Shown here one piece after another: positions 16,724 through 25,343 of a stretch of DNA of 57,894 nt. Under the pieces are notes generated by a model. That model searched no databases and had not been told where the DNA came from. It saw only the letters and a program-made list of their open reading frames with translations. How positions within the stretch are numbered: position 1 is the stretch's first letter; each line of letters opens with the position of its first letter. The translations under genes were made by a program, and so were the position numbers. The stretch spans positions 1 through 57,894 of the forward strand of contig CAZFMX010000010.1 of the NCBI GenBank assembly GCA_964520425.1. The letters are read 5' to 3'. This DNA is from JAFGFY01 sp964520425. GTDB taxonomy: Bacteria; Desulfobacterota; DSM-4660; Desulfatiglandales; HGW-15.

Positions 16724-18544
16724 TCACTCCGCCTGGTGTAAGGGAAGGCGAACGATTAGGGTTGTCGTGTCACTCCCGACGCGCACATCTATCTTGCCCT
16801 TGAGCAACCGAACAATTCGATGAGTAATATAGAGACCCCGACCCCTTCCTTCTCCCTCTAACAGCTTGAATCGTTCTTCCTCGGAGATGAGTCCCGTATT
16901 GGTGATTTCGGCGCATGCCCAACTCCCATCCGTATAGGTCTGAATGGAGAGAATGCCTCCTCGGAGAGGAATGGCATTGGTGGCATTGTTTAGTAGGTTA
17001 TCCAAAATCCTCTCCAGGTGTAAGGGTTGACAGTAGACATAAAGAGGATCATAAAAGGGTCCCTCTTTGAGCGTGATGTTCTGCTTGAGTTGCTCCTTAA
17101 TTGCCTCTGTGTTGATGTCAAAACGATTCTTAAGGACCTGTGTGAGGTCTACGACTTGCTCTTTGCCGACTTGATAAAGACTGAAGGCCATTTCCTGTAG
17201 TCGACTCGTCTCTTCCTGAAGGATCTCAAGGTATCTCGTAATTTTGGATTCCTTGTCTCTTGGACCTTCTTCCTCAATAAGTCGTTTAAGCCTTCGTGCG
17301 AATCCAGCCGTAGCGATGGCCGGGTTTTTGAAATCGTGAAGGATATCGTCAAGGCGTTCCATTCTTTGGGCCTTCATGAGTTCACGGCCTAGAAATAGGA
17401 AGATCTCGATTTCCTCTTCCGTATATCTCTGCCTCTGGTCCAAAGCATCAAAAGTCATGAAGTGAGTGATTTCCTGTCCCACATTGAGAGGAACGTAGAG
17501 GATTGAATTGATGTTATGGCGGTCTGTGAATCGCTTGACATTGTTTGACACAAGAGCACTTTTTTGAGGGGATATAACAAGAAGATAGGACATGGTAATC
17601 ACTTCATGGGGAGATTCCTCGTGAGGTTCTCCCGGATTCAATATCAACTCAAACGCCGGTTCACTACTGATAGGAAATCTTTTTCCGATACCATGATACC
17701 CTATTGAATCGGGATACCCTGCTTCAAGGACTACATGCTGGAGATCATCAGCCACTGAAAAGAGGGCACAACTCTGAACATTGATGATATCTGCCAATTC
17801 AGGGATGACTCTGTTGAAGACATCCTTCATTTTTACACCCTCCCGAGTACCCAATCTCAGGAAGATTTTTCGAACGATCGTCTCCTTTTTTTCGTTGAGC
17901 CTGTACATGGCAAGAATCTTTTTCCGTGCAATGACAAAACGAAGCCTTCCGGCCATAAGCTCAGCGATGGTTATTTCCAGTGGAGTGAAGGATCTGTCCT
18001 TTTCGGAATAATAGATCTGGATGACCCCCACAATATCACGCTCATAGGGGGAAAAACGGGGAATTTCAAATGGGATGGCCATTAATGAGTAGGTTTTTCT
18101 GCTCTCCACTCCCTCTTTGTCCTGATATAGATCCTCCTTAAGAATGTTGGGAACCAAGTAGGTCTGAAGGTCTCTAACAACCTTTCCGGCGATACTGCCT
18201 TCCAGAGGGATGAAGGTCTCTCTAGATTCCTCTACGGAGGGATATGACCCATAGGAGAGCATATGCTCTGAGTGAGGGTCATATACTCGCACAGAGGCTG
18301 ATTTGGCCTGCAGAAAGTCAACCATATATCGGGTGACCCTGGCGAAAATTTCCGGTTCCGACAGGTCCGGATTGATTTCAATGATTTCATCCACCTGTTT
18401 AGAGATTTGGGCTATGAAATCCGGAAACACCTCTTGTTTGACCCACTCCATGAGATGGATCCAGAAATCGTCCTGAACAGAAAGGTTTTGAGCCCAGGAC
18501 TCTTTTTTTACGGCTTGGATCAGTTTATCTGAATCTTTCCACAT
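16724..18544 (-). CDS. GAF-domain sensor histidine kinase
   Basis: 606-residue cytoplasmic kinase without evident membrane segments. Two GAF-like sensory regions precede a phosphoacceptor helix with the variant H-box RLDDILHDFKNPAIATAGF and an HATPase_c domain with N-box NLLNNATNAIP and G-box GEGRGRGLYITHRIVRLL. No response regulator gene is adjacent, so its partner and signal are unknown. Convergent with the PBP gene. Confidence 0.88.
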   Translation of the reverse strand: MWKDSDKLIQAVKKESWAQNLSVQDDFWIHLMEWVKQEVFPDFIAQISKQVDEIIEINPDLSEPEIFARVTRYMVDFLQAKSASVRVYDPHSEHMLSYGSYPSVEESRETFIPLEGSIAGKVVRDLQTYLVPNILKEDLYQDKEGVESRKTYSLMAIPFEIPRFSPYERDIVGVIQIYYSEKDRSFTPLEITIAELMAGRLRFVIARKKILAMYRLNEKKETIVRKIFLRLGTREGVKMKDVFNRVIPELADIINVQSCALFSVADDLQHVVLEAGYPDSIGYHGIGKRFPISSEPAFELILNPGEPHEESPHEVITMSYLLVISPQKSALVSNNVKRFTDRHNINSILYVPLNVGQEITHFMTFDALDQRQRYTEEEIEIFLFLGRELMKAQRMERLDDILHDFKNPAIATAGFARRLKRLIEEEGPRDKESKITRYLEILQEETSRLQEMAFSLYQVGKEQVVDLTQVLKNRFDINTEAIKEQLKQNITLKEGPFYDPLYVYCQPLHLERILDNLLNNATNAIPLRGGILSIQTYTDGSWACAEITNTGLISEEERFKLLEGEGRGRGLYITHRIVRLLKGKIDVRVGSDTTTLIVRLPLHQAE

Positions 18545-18581
18545 TCCTTGCTTTAGCCTCTGCTTTTCTATGAGGGGGATG

Positions 18582-19892
18582 TTAAGCCTTCAAATCTTCT
18601 ACTCCCTGATAAATCGTGTCGAAGAGTTCCTGGACATCGTTCTTCTCGAGACAGGAAAAGGCCACACGGATATCCGTCTTTCCGAGGGAAATTAGTCCCA
18701 CCCCATACTTTTCAAGCAGATGGCCCCTCAGTTCTTCAGCATCCACAGTTTTCAGTTTTAGACACATAAAATATCCGGAATTAAAGGGATATACATCCCA
18801 CGCCTGATCATATTTCTTGTTTGTCAATACTTTCTTTACTTCCTGAGCGCGGTCTTTCATGATCTGAAGTTTTGCTTTTTTCTCCACCACATAGGTATCG
18901 GACTGGAATGACTTTAGGAGCATGGATTGACTGAGATGAGAGGCATTGGAAATGGAACCTCTCACAGCACCGGCTGTCTTTTTCTCCAGGGCATCATAAA
19001 CTGGTCCAGGATCGCCATTGAGTGCGGTTCCATAGGTAATAAAGCCGACCCGAAGACCCCAAACATAATTTTCTTTAGTGGCACCGTCTGCCTTGACGGC
19101 CAGCAGTTTGGGATGTCTGTTGTTGAGGCGCGTGAAAATGGATTCGTCGAGTACCTCATTTTCGTAGAATAACCCAAAATAGGCGTCATCGGTGATGGCA
19201 AGCACATTGGTCCCTTTGCTAGCCACATCTTCCAGGATCTGCGAAATCTCATCCCCCTCCTGGGTTGTCACAGTGTAACCTGTAGGATTATTAGGGAAAT
19301 TCAAAATCACGATAACCTTTTTGCTCTTTTCTGCTGTGGAACACAGACATTCTTCCAGACCTTTGAGGTTGAAACCATTCTCTGCGTTAAAGAGAGGGTA
19401 ATTGACGACTTCAGCACCCCTTCGGACGCCGAATATCATGTTATAGTTGCCCCACATCTTATCCGGTAGAACAAGGACGTCACCAGGTTCAACCCACATG
19501 TCTGCGAGCACACTTAGAGCGTGCGTGATGGCGTGAGTCACCACAGGGAGACTTATATTTTTGCTCTGCAACGATGGGTTTTTCAGAAGCATCTCATCTT
19601 TCCAAGCCCTACGAAGGGGCATGATTCCGAAGGAGGGCGCATAGGTTAAGACCTCGCCGGGTGTCAGGCCTTGAATCATGGCCATGACGGAAGGCAGATA
19701 CATGGTTTGGCCCTTTTCCGTGGCCATACCTATGGTGGCATTAAACTTGTGCGCCTTCTCTTTAGCTTCCGCACCCTGAGTCAGTATTCCCTTGGGATAA
19801 AAGAGATTCTTGCCGACTGTGGAGAGCATTTCATAAATGTGTAAATTGTTCTGCTCAATGGTATTGTTGAGTTCCTTCGCTAATGGGTTCAC
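18582..19892 (-). CDS. PLP-dependent class I/II aminotransferase
   Basis: Fold-type I aminotransferase of 436 aa, related to aspartate/aromatic aminotransferases. Visible features are ILNFPNNPTGY, the Asp-bearing ITDDAYFGLFY, the probable PLP lysine K273 in KADGATKENYVWG, and R281 in LRVGF for the substrate carboxylate. The start is a GTG at 19892 with GGGAGGA eight bases upstream. The amino-acid substrate cannot be assigned. Confidence 0.85.
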   Translation of the reverse strand: MNPLAKELNNTIEQNNLHIYEMLSTVGKNLFYPKGILTQGAEAKEKAHKFNATIGMATEKGQTMYLPSVMAMIQGLTPGEVLTYAPSFGIMPLRRAWKDEMLLKNPSLQSKNISLPVVTHAITHALSVLADMWVEPGDVLVLPDKMWGNYNMIFGVRRGAEVVNYPLFNAENGFNLKGLEECLCSTAEKSKKVIVILNFPNNPTGYTVTTQEGDEISQILEDVASKGTNVLAITDDAYFGLFYENEVLDESIFTRLNNRHPKLLAVKADGATKENYVWGLRVGFITYGTALNGDPGPVYDALEKKTAGAVRGSISNASHLSQSMLLKSFQSDTYVVEKKAKLQIMKDRAQEVKKVLTNKKYDQAWDVYPFNSGYFMCLKLKTVDAEELRGHLLEKYGVGLISLGKTDIRVAFSCLEKNDVQELFDTIYQGVEDLKA

Positions 19893-20051
19893 AGTATAGT
19901 CCTCCCAGTTCCCTTGTCCTGGTCTATTTGATCGGTTATTATGCAGTACGAGATCCTCTATCTATCGCTTCAACTGAGGCCTTCTTTTTCATATTAAAAT
20001 TAACGATCCCCGGGGGAACATGTCAAGAAGAATTGAATGGCCCTGATAAAC

Positions 20052-20115
20052 CAGGGATTCCAGAAAATCATCGATTGTCTATACTCAGTCAACAAATTGG
20101 ATGGTGGATTTTGAA
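20052..20115. repeat. Dispersed intergenic repeat, copy 2
   Basis: Shares CAGGGATTCCA..AAAATC at one end and GATGGTGGATTTT..GAA at the other with the copy at 12651-12713. It lies between the divergent aminotransferase and thiolase genes, just upstream of the thiolase promoter. Confidence 0.5.
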
Positions 20116-20139
20116 AGGGCGGGGAGTCGCCAAATTGTC

Positions 20140-20169
20140 TTGACTCGAAATATGATGTCTTTGTATATT
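20140..20169 (+). promoter_or_regulatory. Sigma-70-like promoter of the thiolase operon
   Basis: TTGACT, an 18-base spacer, then TATATT. It lies about 60 bp before the thiolase ATG and points toward it. Confidence 0.5.
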
Positions 20170-20228
20170 TAAAAGATTGTGAGTGTAACGGATTTAACGT
20201 TTTTTTCAACGAAAGGAGTTAGAAGCAG

Positions 20229-21515
20229 ATGAGAGATGTAGTGATCGTATCTAGTGCAAGGACGCCAGTAGGAGCCTTCGGTGGAACCCTTATGAGTACA
20301 CCCGCGGTTCACCTAGGTGCCCTGGTTTTGAATGAGACCCTGAAAAAAGTGGGATTGAGGCCTGTTGCAACCGATTCTCTAAGCCGGTTTGATCCGGATT
20401 CCTTGAAAGGTAGAGGCATGGTCGAGTTGGAGAAGGAGGCCTATGACTATGATGATTCTCTTCAGCCTGTGCAGGTTGATGAAGTCATTATGGGAAACGT
20501 ACTAGGAGCCGGTCAGGGTCAGAACCCCGCCAGACAGGCCATGATCAAAGCTGGAATTCCCAAGGAAACCGGCGGTTTTACTGTGAACAAGGTCTGTGCT
20601 TCTGGGATGAAGGCAGTGGCTCTCGCGGCGCAAGCCATTGGTTCAGGGGAGGCGGATATCGTGCTTGCTGGTGGAATGGAGAATATGAGTCTTTCTCCCT
20701 ATGGCTTGCCTGCCGCGAGATGGGGGGCACGGATGAACAATGCCGATATGGTAGACCTGATGGTCTTTGATGGTCTGTTTGAGATCTTTTATGGGTATCA
20801 TATGGGGATCACCGCAGAGAATATTGCCGAGCTTTACGGAATCTCCAGGGAAGAACAGGATGAACTAGGAGCTATGAGCCATCAGAGGGCCAGAAAGGCC
20901 ATTGCAGAAGGGCTTTTTAAAGATGAGATTGTCCCTGTTGTTATACCTCAGAGAAAGGGTGAACCCCTGGTTTTCGATACGGATGAACGCCCCATGGAGA
21001 CGAGTGTGGAAAAGATGGCTAAACTTCGTCCCGCCTTCAAAAAGGACGGAACCGTGACGGCCGGTAACGCCTCCGGGATCAATGATGCCGCAGCCGCGCT
21101 GTTACTCACATCAGAGGAAAAGGCCAAAGAACTGGGTCTCAAACCCCTTGTAAAAATTAGGGCCTACGCTTCAGGTGGCGTGGATCCTGCCTATATGGGC
21201 ACGGGCCCCATACCAGCAGTCCGAAAGATACTGAATAAAGAGAAGCTTACCATAGACGATTTTGGCACGATTGAACTCAATGAGGCTTTTGCCTCTCAGG
21301 CCATCGCCTGCATTAGGGAGTTGAAATGCGATATGGAGAAGACCAATCCCCTAGGGAGCGCTATCTCTATTGGTCATCCCATAGGATGCTCGGGAGCTCG
21401 CCTTGTCGTAACCCTGGTAGGAGAGATGCTTAGAAAACAACAGGCCCTCGGTCTTGCCGCACTCTGTATTGGTGGTGGCCAGGGTATGGGCATGGTCTTG
21501 GAGAATGCTTCGTAG
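20229..21515 (+). CDS. Acetyl-CoA acetyltransferase (thiolase)
   Basis: Condenses or thiolyses acyl-CoA. Catalytic residues are all present: C123 in NKVCASGMKAV, the NEAFASQ motif, the His in SIGHPIGCSG and the second Cys in LCIGGGQGMG. At 428 aa it is about 38 residues longer than standard biosynthetic thiolases; the extra segment (residues about 43-80, acidic, KGRGMVELEKEAYDYDDS) lies between the first strand region and the usual VDEVIMGNVL. Strong AAGGAG ribosome binding site. First gene of an acyl-CoA module with crotonase, acyl-CoA dehydrogenase and meaB. Confidence 0.93.
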   Translation: MRDVVIVSSARTPVGAFGGTLMSTPAVHLGALVLNETLKKVGLRPVATDSLSRFDPDSLKGRGMVELEKEAYDYDDSLQPVQVDEVIMGNVLGAGQGQNPARQAMIKAGIPKETGGFTVNKVCASGMKAVALAAQAIGSGEADIVLAGGMENMSLSPYGLPAARWGARMNNADMVDLMVFDGLFEIFYGYHMGITAENIAELYGISREEQDELGAMSHQRARKAIAEGLFKDEIVPVVIPQRKGEPLVFDTDERPMETSVEKMAKLRPAFKKDGTVTAGNASGINDAAAALLLTSEEKAKELGLKPLVKIRAYASGGVDPAYMGTGPIPAVRKILNKEKLTIDDFGTIELNEAFASQAIACIRELKCDMEKTNPLGSAISIGHPIGCSGARLVVTLVGEMLRKQQALGLAALCIGGGQGMGMVLENAS

Positions 21516-21585
21516 TGAGGGAGTTTCTGATTAGGTAGAAATAAGAATTTTTTGTACATCAGATCATTACCATTGGCATAGGGGT

Positions 21586-21673
21586 GCAAGGCGCAAGGAA
21601 ATACTCCTGTAAAGTAAGTGCGGCTTAACCTTCAAGGTTTTTTCCTTACACCGTGAACCGTACGCCTTGGACC
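21586..21673. repeat. Inverted pair of 7-bp-period arrays
   Basis: The left arm GCAAGGCGCAAGG (21586-21598) faces the right arm CCTTACA-CCGTGAA-CCGTACG-CCTTGGA (21644-21673), a heptad array in the opposite direction. It lies between the thiolase and enoyl-CoA hydratase genes. Similar inverted heptad pairs occur at four further places in the window. Confidence 0.5.
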
Positions 21674-21761
21674 ACATTGCACGAGGAAACAGCTGAATTC
21701 GGAGATAGCAATGGCATACCGCATATCTTTGACAATGACACCAGTAAACTAGGAGTGAATA

Positions 21762-22538
21762 ATGGACTATAAGACGATTCTTTATGAAATACAGGGGAAA
21801 GTGGCAGTGATAAAGTTTAATCGGCCCAAGGCGCTCAATGCCATCAACTCTGATATGCTCATCGAGTTGAGTGACGCTATTGATAAGATCGAGAGTGATC
21901 CGTCCATCAGAGTATTAGTGCTTACGGGAGAAGGAGAAAGGGCTTTCGTTGCGGGGGCGGATATTGCTCATCTTGCCGGTCTTACTGCGCTTGTAGGGCG
22001 AGATTTCTCTCGACAAGGGGAGGACCTATTTTTCCGCCTTGAGACTCTCTCTATCCCAGTGATTGCCTGCGTCAACGGCTTTGCTCTCGGAGGTGGAGCA
22101 GAAATCGCTATGAGCTGTGATTTTATCTATGCATCGGAGAAGGCAAAGTTCGGACAGCCCGAAATCAACCTCGGCCTTATTCCTGGTTTTGGAGGAACCC
22201 AAAGGCTGCCCAGGATAATCGGGAAGGGTAGGGCCAAAGAATTGTGTATGACCGGCGGGATGATAAATGCAGCGGAAGCCAAGGAAGTCGGATTGGTAAA
22301 CAAAGTATTCCCTCCTGAAGCCCTTTTTGAAGAGACCATGAAGACAGCCAACACCATAGCCCTGAAGGGAAGGGTGGCCTTAAAGGGAATCAAAGACTCC
22401 ATAGAACGAGGCTCTGACGTCGATCTCAGGGATGGATGTTACATGGAGTCGGATGCGTTTGGATTATGTAAGACAAGTCCGGACGCAGAGGAAGGTATGG
22501 CGGCATTTTTGGAGAAAAGGGATCCCAATTTTCAGTAA
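21762..22538 (+). CDS. Enoyl-CoA hydratase (crotonase family)
   Basis: 258-residue crotonase-fold enzyme that hydrates trans-2-enoyl-CoA. The oxyanion-hole segment (FVAGADIAHLAG and NGFALGGGAEIAMSCD) and both catalytic glutamates (E114 in GGGAE, E134 in GQPEINLG) are present, supporting true hydratase activity. TAGGAG precedes the ATG. It probably acts with the neighbouring thiolase and dehydrogenase in short-chain acyl-CoA metabolism. Confidence 0.92.
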   Translation: MDYKTILYEIQGKVAVIKFNRPKALNAINSDMLIELSDAIDKIESDPSIRVLVLTGEGERAFVAGADIAHLAGLTALVGRDFSRQGEDLFFRLETLSIPVIACVNGFALGGGAEIAMSCDFIYASEKAKFGQPEINLGLIPGFGGTQRLPRIIGKGRAKELCMTGGMINAAEAKEVGLVNKVFPPEALFEETMKTANTIALKGRVALKGIKDSIERGSDVDLRDGCYMESDAFGLCKTSPDAEEGMAAFLEKRDPNFQ

Positions 22539-22726
22539 GTACTCTTCTAAACCCTAGCGTTGCATAAAAAACATGACAAGGGATTCTAGAAAGCAATAAC
22601 AAAAAGGGTCTTGATGTAATTCGATTATTTTTTGGAAATCAACAAATATGAATACCAAATTAATCCATTCAATTTGCCATGTTTTTTACCCTTCGGGAAA
22701 GTCGAGGGTACCGCATCTCCTTTGTT

Positions 22727-22767
22727 GTCAAGGGTTCGCGGTAGCGTACTACAGCTTCACCCTTGAC
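22727..22767. repeat. Hairpin before the acyl-CoA dehydrogenase gene
   Basis: GTCAAGGGT (22727-22735) and ACCCTTGAC (22759-22767) are perfect 9-bp inverted arms around a 23-base loop. Located 46 bp upstream of the chosen dehydrogenase start. It could be a REP-like element or an intra-operon mRNA structure. Confidence 0.45.
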
Positions 22768-22813
22768 GCCGCGGATCTGCAGCATCCTCAACTTTTGCAT
22801 CGTTAGGGAAAAA

Positions 22814-23959
22814 ATGGATTTTGAACTAACAGCAGAGCAAAAATCGTTTCAAAGCAACATAAGATCTCTTATGGAAAGAGAATTCAGGCCGTATGAGCAG
22901 ATCCTCGATCGGCTGGAGGATGAATCTGGAGAAATTATCAGGCGATTAGGTGACTTGAACATGATGGGCATCGCCGTTCCGGAGGTATATGGAGGAGCCG
23001 GACTGGACAACGTAAGTTATGCGCTGGCTCTTATGGAAATCTCACGGTGGTGTGGGCATATCGGCGCCGTCATGGCAGCACACTCACTATACTGTTATAC
23101 ATTGATGGATTACGGGTCGCACGAACAAAAGGTGGAGTACTTACTCCCCTGTGCATCTGGGAAAGCCGTTGGATGCTATGCTTTGAGTGAAGCGGGTGCT
23201 GGGTCGGATATTTCAGGAATACACACAACAGCTGTCAAAAAGGGTCATGAATGGGTAATCGACGGTAAAAAGGAATTCGTCACAAATGGCAGTATCTCCT
23301 CGTACTGTGTTGTCGCCGCAGTGGTACAAGATGGAGGAGATGGGAAGGAAACCCGTTTGTTTGTACTTGATCGTAGAGCGACGCCAGGGATCAGATTAGA
23401 AAGCACGAATGATCAAGTAGACATTCAGGCTTTTGGGACCTCAGAGCTTGTTTTTGAGAAATCAAAGATACCCGAGAGTGCCCTCCTTGGTCAAAATGAT
23501 GGCGGAGCCGGAAGAATATTGTCATCCCTTGATATGGTACGAATTGGCATTGCCTCGCAAGCTGTAGGAATAGGCCGAGCTGTTCTGGAGGAGTCTATCA
23601 AGCATGCCAAGACAAGGAAACAATTCGGCAAATCCATAGGGTCTTTCCAGGCTATTCAGTGGAAGCTGGCTGACATGGCCACAGAACTCGACGCAGCGGA
23701 ACTGATGACGTTGAAGGCAGCATGGTTAAGGGATAATCAAAAACCGTTTCACAAAGAGGCTGCGATGGCCAAGACCTATGCATCAGATGTTGCTATGAAA
23801 GTCTCGATCGAGGGAATTCAAGTTTTTGGTGGACATGACTATCGGATGAAACACGCCATGGAACGTCGGATGAGGGATGCGAAAATATGTCAGATCTATG
23901 CCGGAACCAATGAGATTATGGATCTGCTCATAGCAGAGAATCTTGTGAAAGGGACTTGA
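22814..23959 (+). CDS. Acyl-CoA dehydrogenase with atypical active site
   Basis: FAD-dependent enzyme resembling short-chain/butyryl-CoA dehydrogenases (FELTAEQKSFQSNIR; CYALSEAGAGSDISGI; LDMVRIGIASQAVGIG; FGGHDYRMKHAMERRMRDAK). The start at 22814 has TAGGGA upstream and matches the usual N terminus; an upstream in-frame start at 22763 is less likely. The catalytic Glu of the YEGT motif is replaced by Ala (IYAGTNEIM), and the alternative Glu position used by isovaleryl-CoA dehydrogenase is Val here (LDMVR). It may use another base or act on an unusual substrate. Confidence 0.9.
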   Translation: MDFELTAEQKSFQSNIRSLMEREFRPYEQILDRLEDESGEIIRRLGDLNMMGIAVPEVYGGAGLDNVSYALALMEISRWCGHIGAVMAAHSLYCYTLMDYGSHEQKVEYLLPCASGKAVGCYALSEAGAGSDISGIHTTAVKKGHEWVIDGKKEFVTNGSISSYCVVAAVVQDGGDGKETRLFVLDRRATPGIRLESTNDQVDIQAFGTSELVFEKSKIPESALLGQNDGGAGRILSSLDMVRIGIASQAVGIGRAVLEESIKHAKTRKQFGKSIGSFQAIQWKLADMATELDAAELMTLKAAWLRDNQKPFHKEAAMAKTYASDVAMKVSIEGIQVFGGHDYRMKHAMERRMRDAKICQIYAGTNEIMDLLIAENLVKGT

Positions 23960-23972
23960 AGAAGAAATAAGG

Positions 23973-24947
23973 TTGACCTGGAGTATGAGAGAGGTTGCTG
24001 AGAAGATTATTAATGGGGATACCCGAAGCGTAGCCCGATTTATACGCGATATAGATGACGGACTTCCTGAAGTCCGAGAGACCATGAAGGAACTTTATCC
24101 CCATACCGGGAAGGCGTATGTCATTGGCATTACGGGGGCCCCTGGTGTAGGCAAGAGTACATTAGTCGATGCGATTATTGGGAGTTTGAGAGAAAGAGGA
24201 AAAACAGTGGGAGTGCTAGCTGTGGATCCTACAAGTCCATTCAGCGGAGGGGCCATTCTCGGCGATCGTGTCAGGATGCAACGTCATAGTACTGATCCGG
24301 GTGTGTTTATTCGATCTCTCGCGACACGGGGGCAGTTTGGGGGATTGACACAATCAACCCGATATGCGATCGACGTTTTGGACGCTATGGGGAAAGATTT
24401 TATCATTGTCGAAACGGTCGGTGTGGGACAGGATGAAGTGGATATCGTAAAGGAAGCACATACGACTGTGATTCTGGTGGTTCCTGGAATGGGCGATGAT
24501 ATTCAAGCGATAAAAGCTGGTATTCTTGAAGTAGGCGAAATATTTGTCATCAATAAATCGGACTACCCCGGTGCCGAGAAAACTGAAAATGACCTTAGAG
24601 CCATGATCGCGTTGGGAAATAGAGGAGATCGGAAGACTGGATGGGACCCATCAATCATCAAAACAGAGGCATTGTTCAATAAAGGCATATCAGAGCTTAT
24701 TGCGGAGATCGATAAACATTCTGAATACCTCCACGAGATAGCAAGCAGCGAAGGGGCCGCTAAGAAAAAGGAGAGAATCAGAGTACTCCTCCGTGATATG
24801 GTCACAAATCGTTTGATGGAGACTTTTAGCAGTCAATTGATGCAGGATATTCACTTCGTAGAAGCTGTGGAATCAATTTACCTGGGAAGAACCGATCCAT
24901 ATACAGCGTGTGACAAACTCCTCCTTTCAAAAACATACTCATCATAA
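23973..24947 (+). CDS. meaB: MeaB/ArgK-family GTPase, methylmalonyl-CoA mutase chaperone
   Basis: G3E-type P-loop GTPase that protects and loads the B12-dependent methylmalonyl-CoA mutase. Motifs: Walker A GITGAPGVGKSTLVD, VDPTSPFSGGAILGDRVRM, VETVGVGQDEVD, and NKSD for guanine recognition. Length 324 aa is normal. The start is either TTG 23973 or ATG 23985. No mutase is in the window, but the gene implies one in the genome and a propionyl-CoA or related route linked to the upstream acyl-CoA genes. Confidence 0.93.
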   Translation: MTWSMREVAEKIINGDTRSVARFIRDIDDGLPEVRETMKELYPHTGKAYVIGITGAPGVGKSTLVDAIIGSLRERGKTVGVLAVDPTSPFSGGAILGDRVRMQRHSTDPGVFIRSLATRGQFGGLTQSTRYAIDVLDAMGKDFIIVETVGVGQDEVDIVKEAHTTVILVVPGMGDDIQAIKAGILEVGEIFVINKSDYPGAEKTENDLRAMIALGNRGDRKTGWDPSIIKTEALFNKGISELIAEIDKHSEYLHEIASSEGAAKKKERIRVLLRDMVTNRLMETFSSQLMQDIHFVEAVESIYLGRTDPYTACDKLLLSKTYSS

Positions 24948-25343
24948 TCTCATACTTATAAGTTCCTAGTTCCTACTCCTTCCTCATTTGTCGAAAGACG
25001 GTCATAGCTGTGAAACCTCTTTAAAATTAGTGCCTCGTATCACAATTTTTTGGAATTATTTTTCGGGCTCTTAACAGAATTCCCGACTATTCTGAAGTAC
25101 AATAAGGCACGGACCATTCCCTCAAGACTCAGATCACTGCGAGATTCAGTGGAACTCTTTTTGAGATATCGTCTTTAGGGAACAGCCATGCCTCATTTCT
25201 TACTTGTTTCGCGAATATATGATACAAGCCACCATGACCCATATACCTTTCGGATTGTTTTTGATCATAAAGAGTTGGGATTCTCTGGGTAATGTCTGGT
25301 TGATATATTCTAGCTAATAGAGTATACAACTATTGGAAAACAA
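24948..25343. other. Intergenic region with no supported gene
   Basis: About 400 bp between meaB and the radical SAM gene. A 66-codon minus-strand frame (25129-25329) exists but has no recognised family or ribosome binding site. I see no clear RNA, terminator or promoter. Confidence 0.4.

Noticed and set aside
25129..25329. 66-codon minus-strand frame upstream of the radical SAM gene
   Set aside because: It has no recognisable family or ribosome binding site, and begins only 14 bp from the start of a divergent gene. Not enough to call it.
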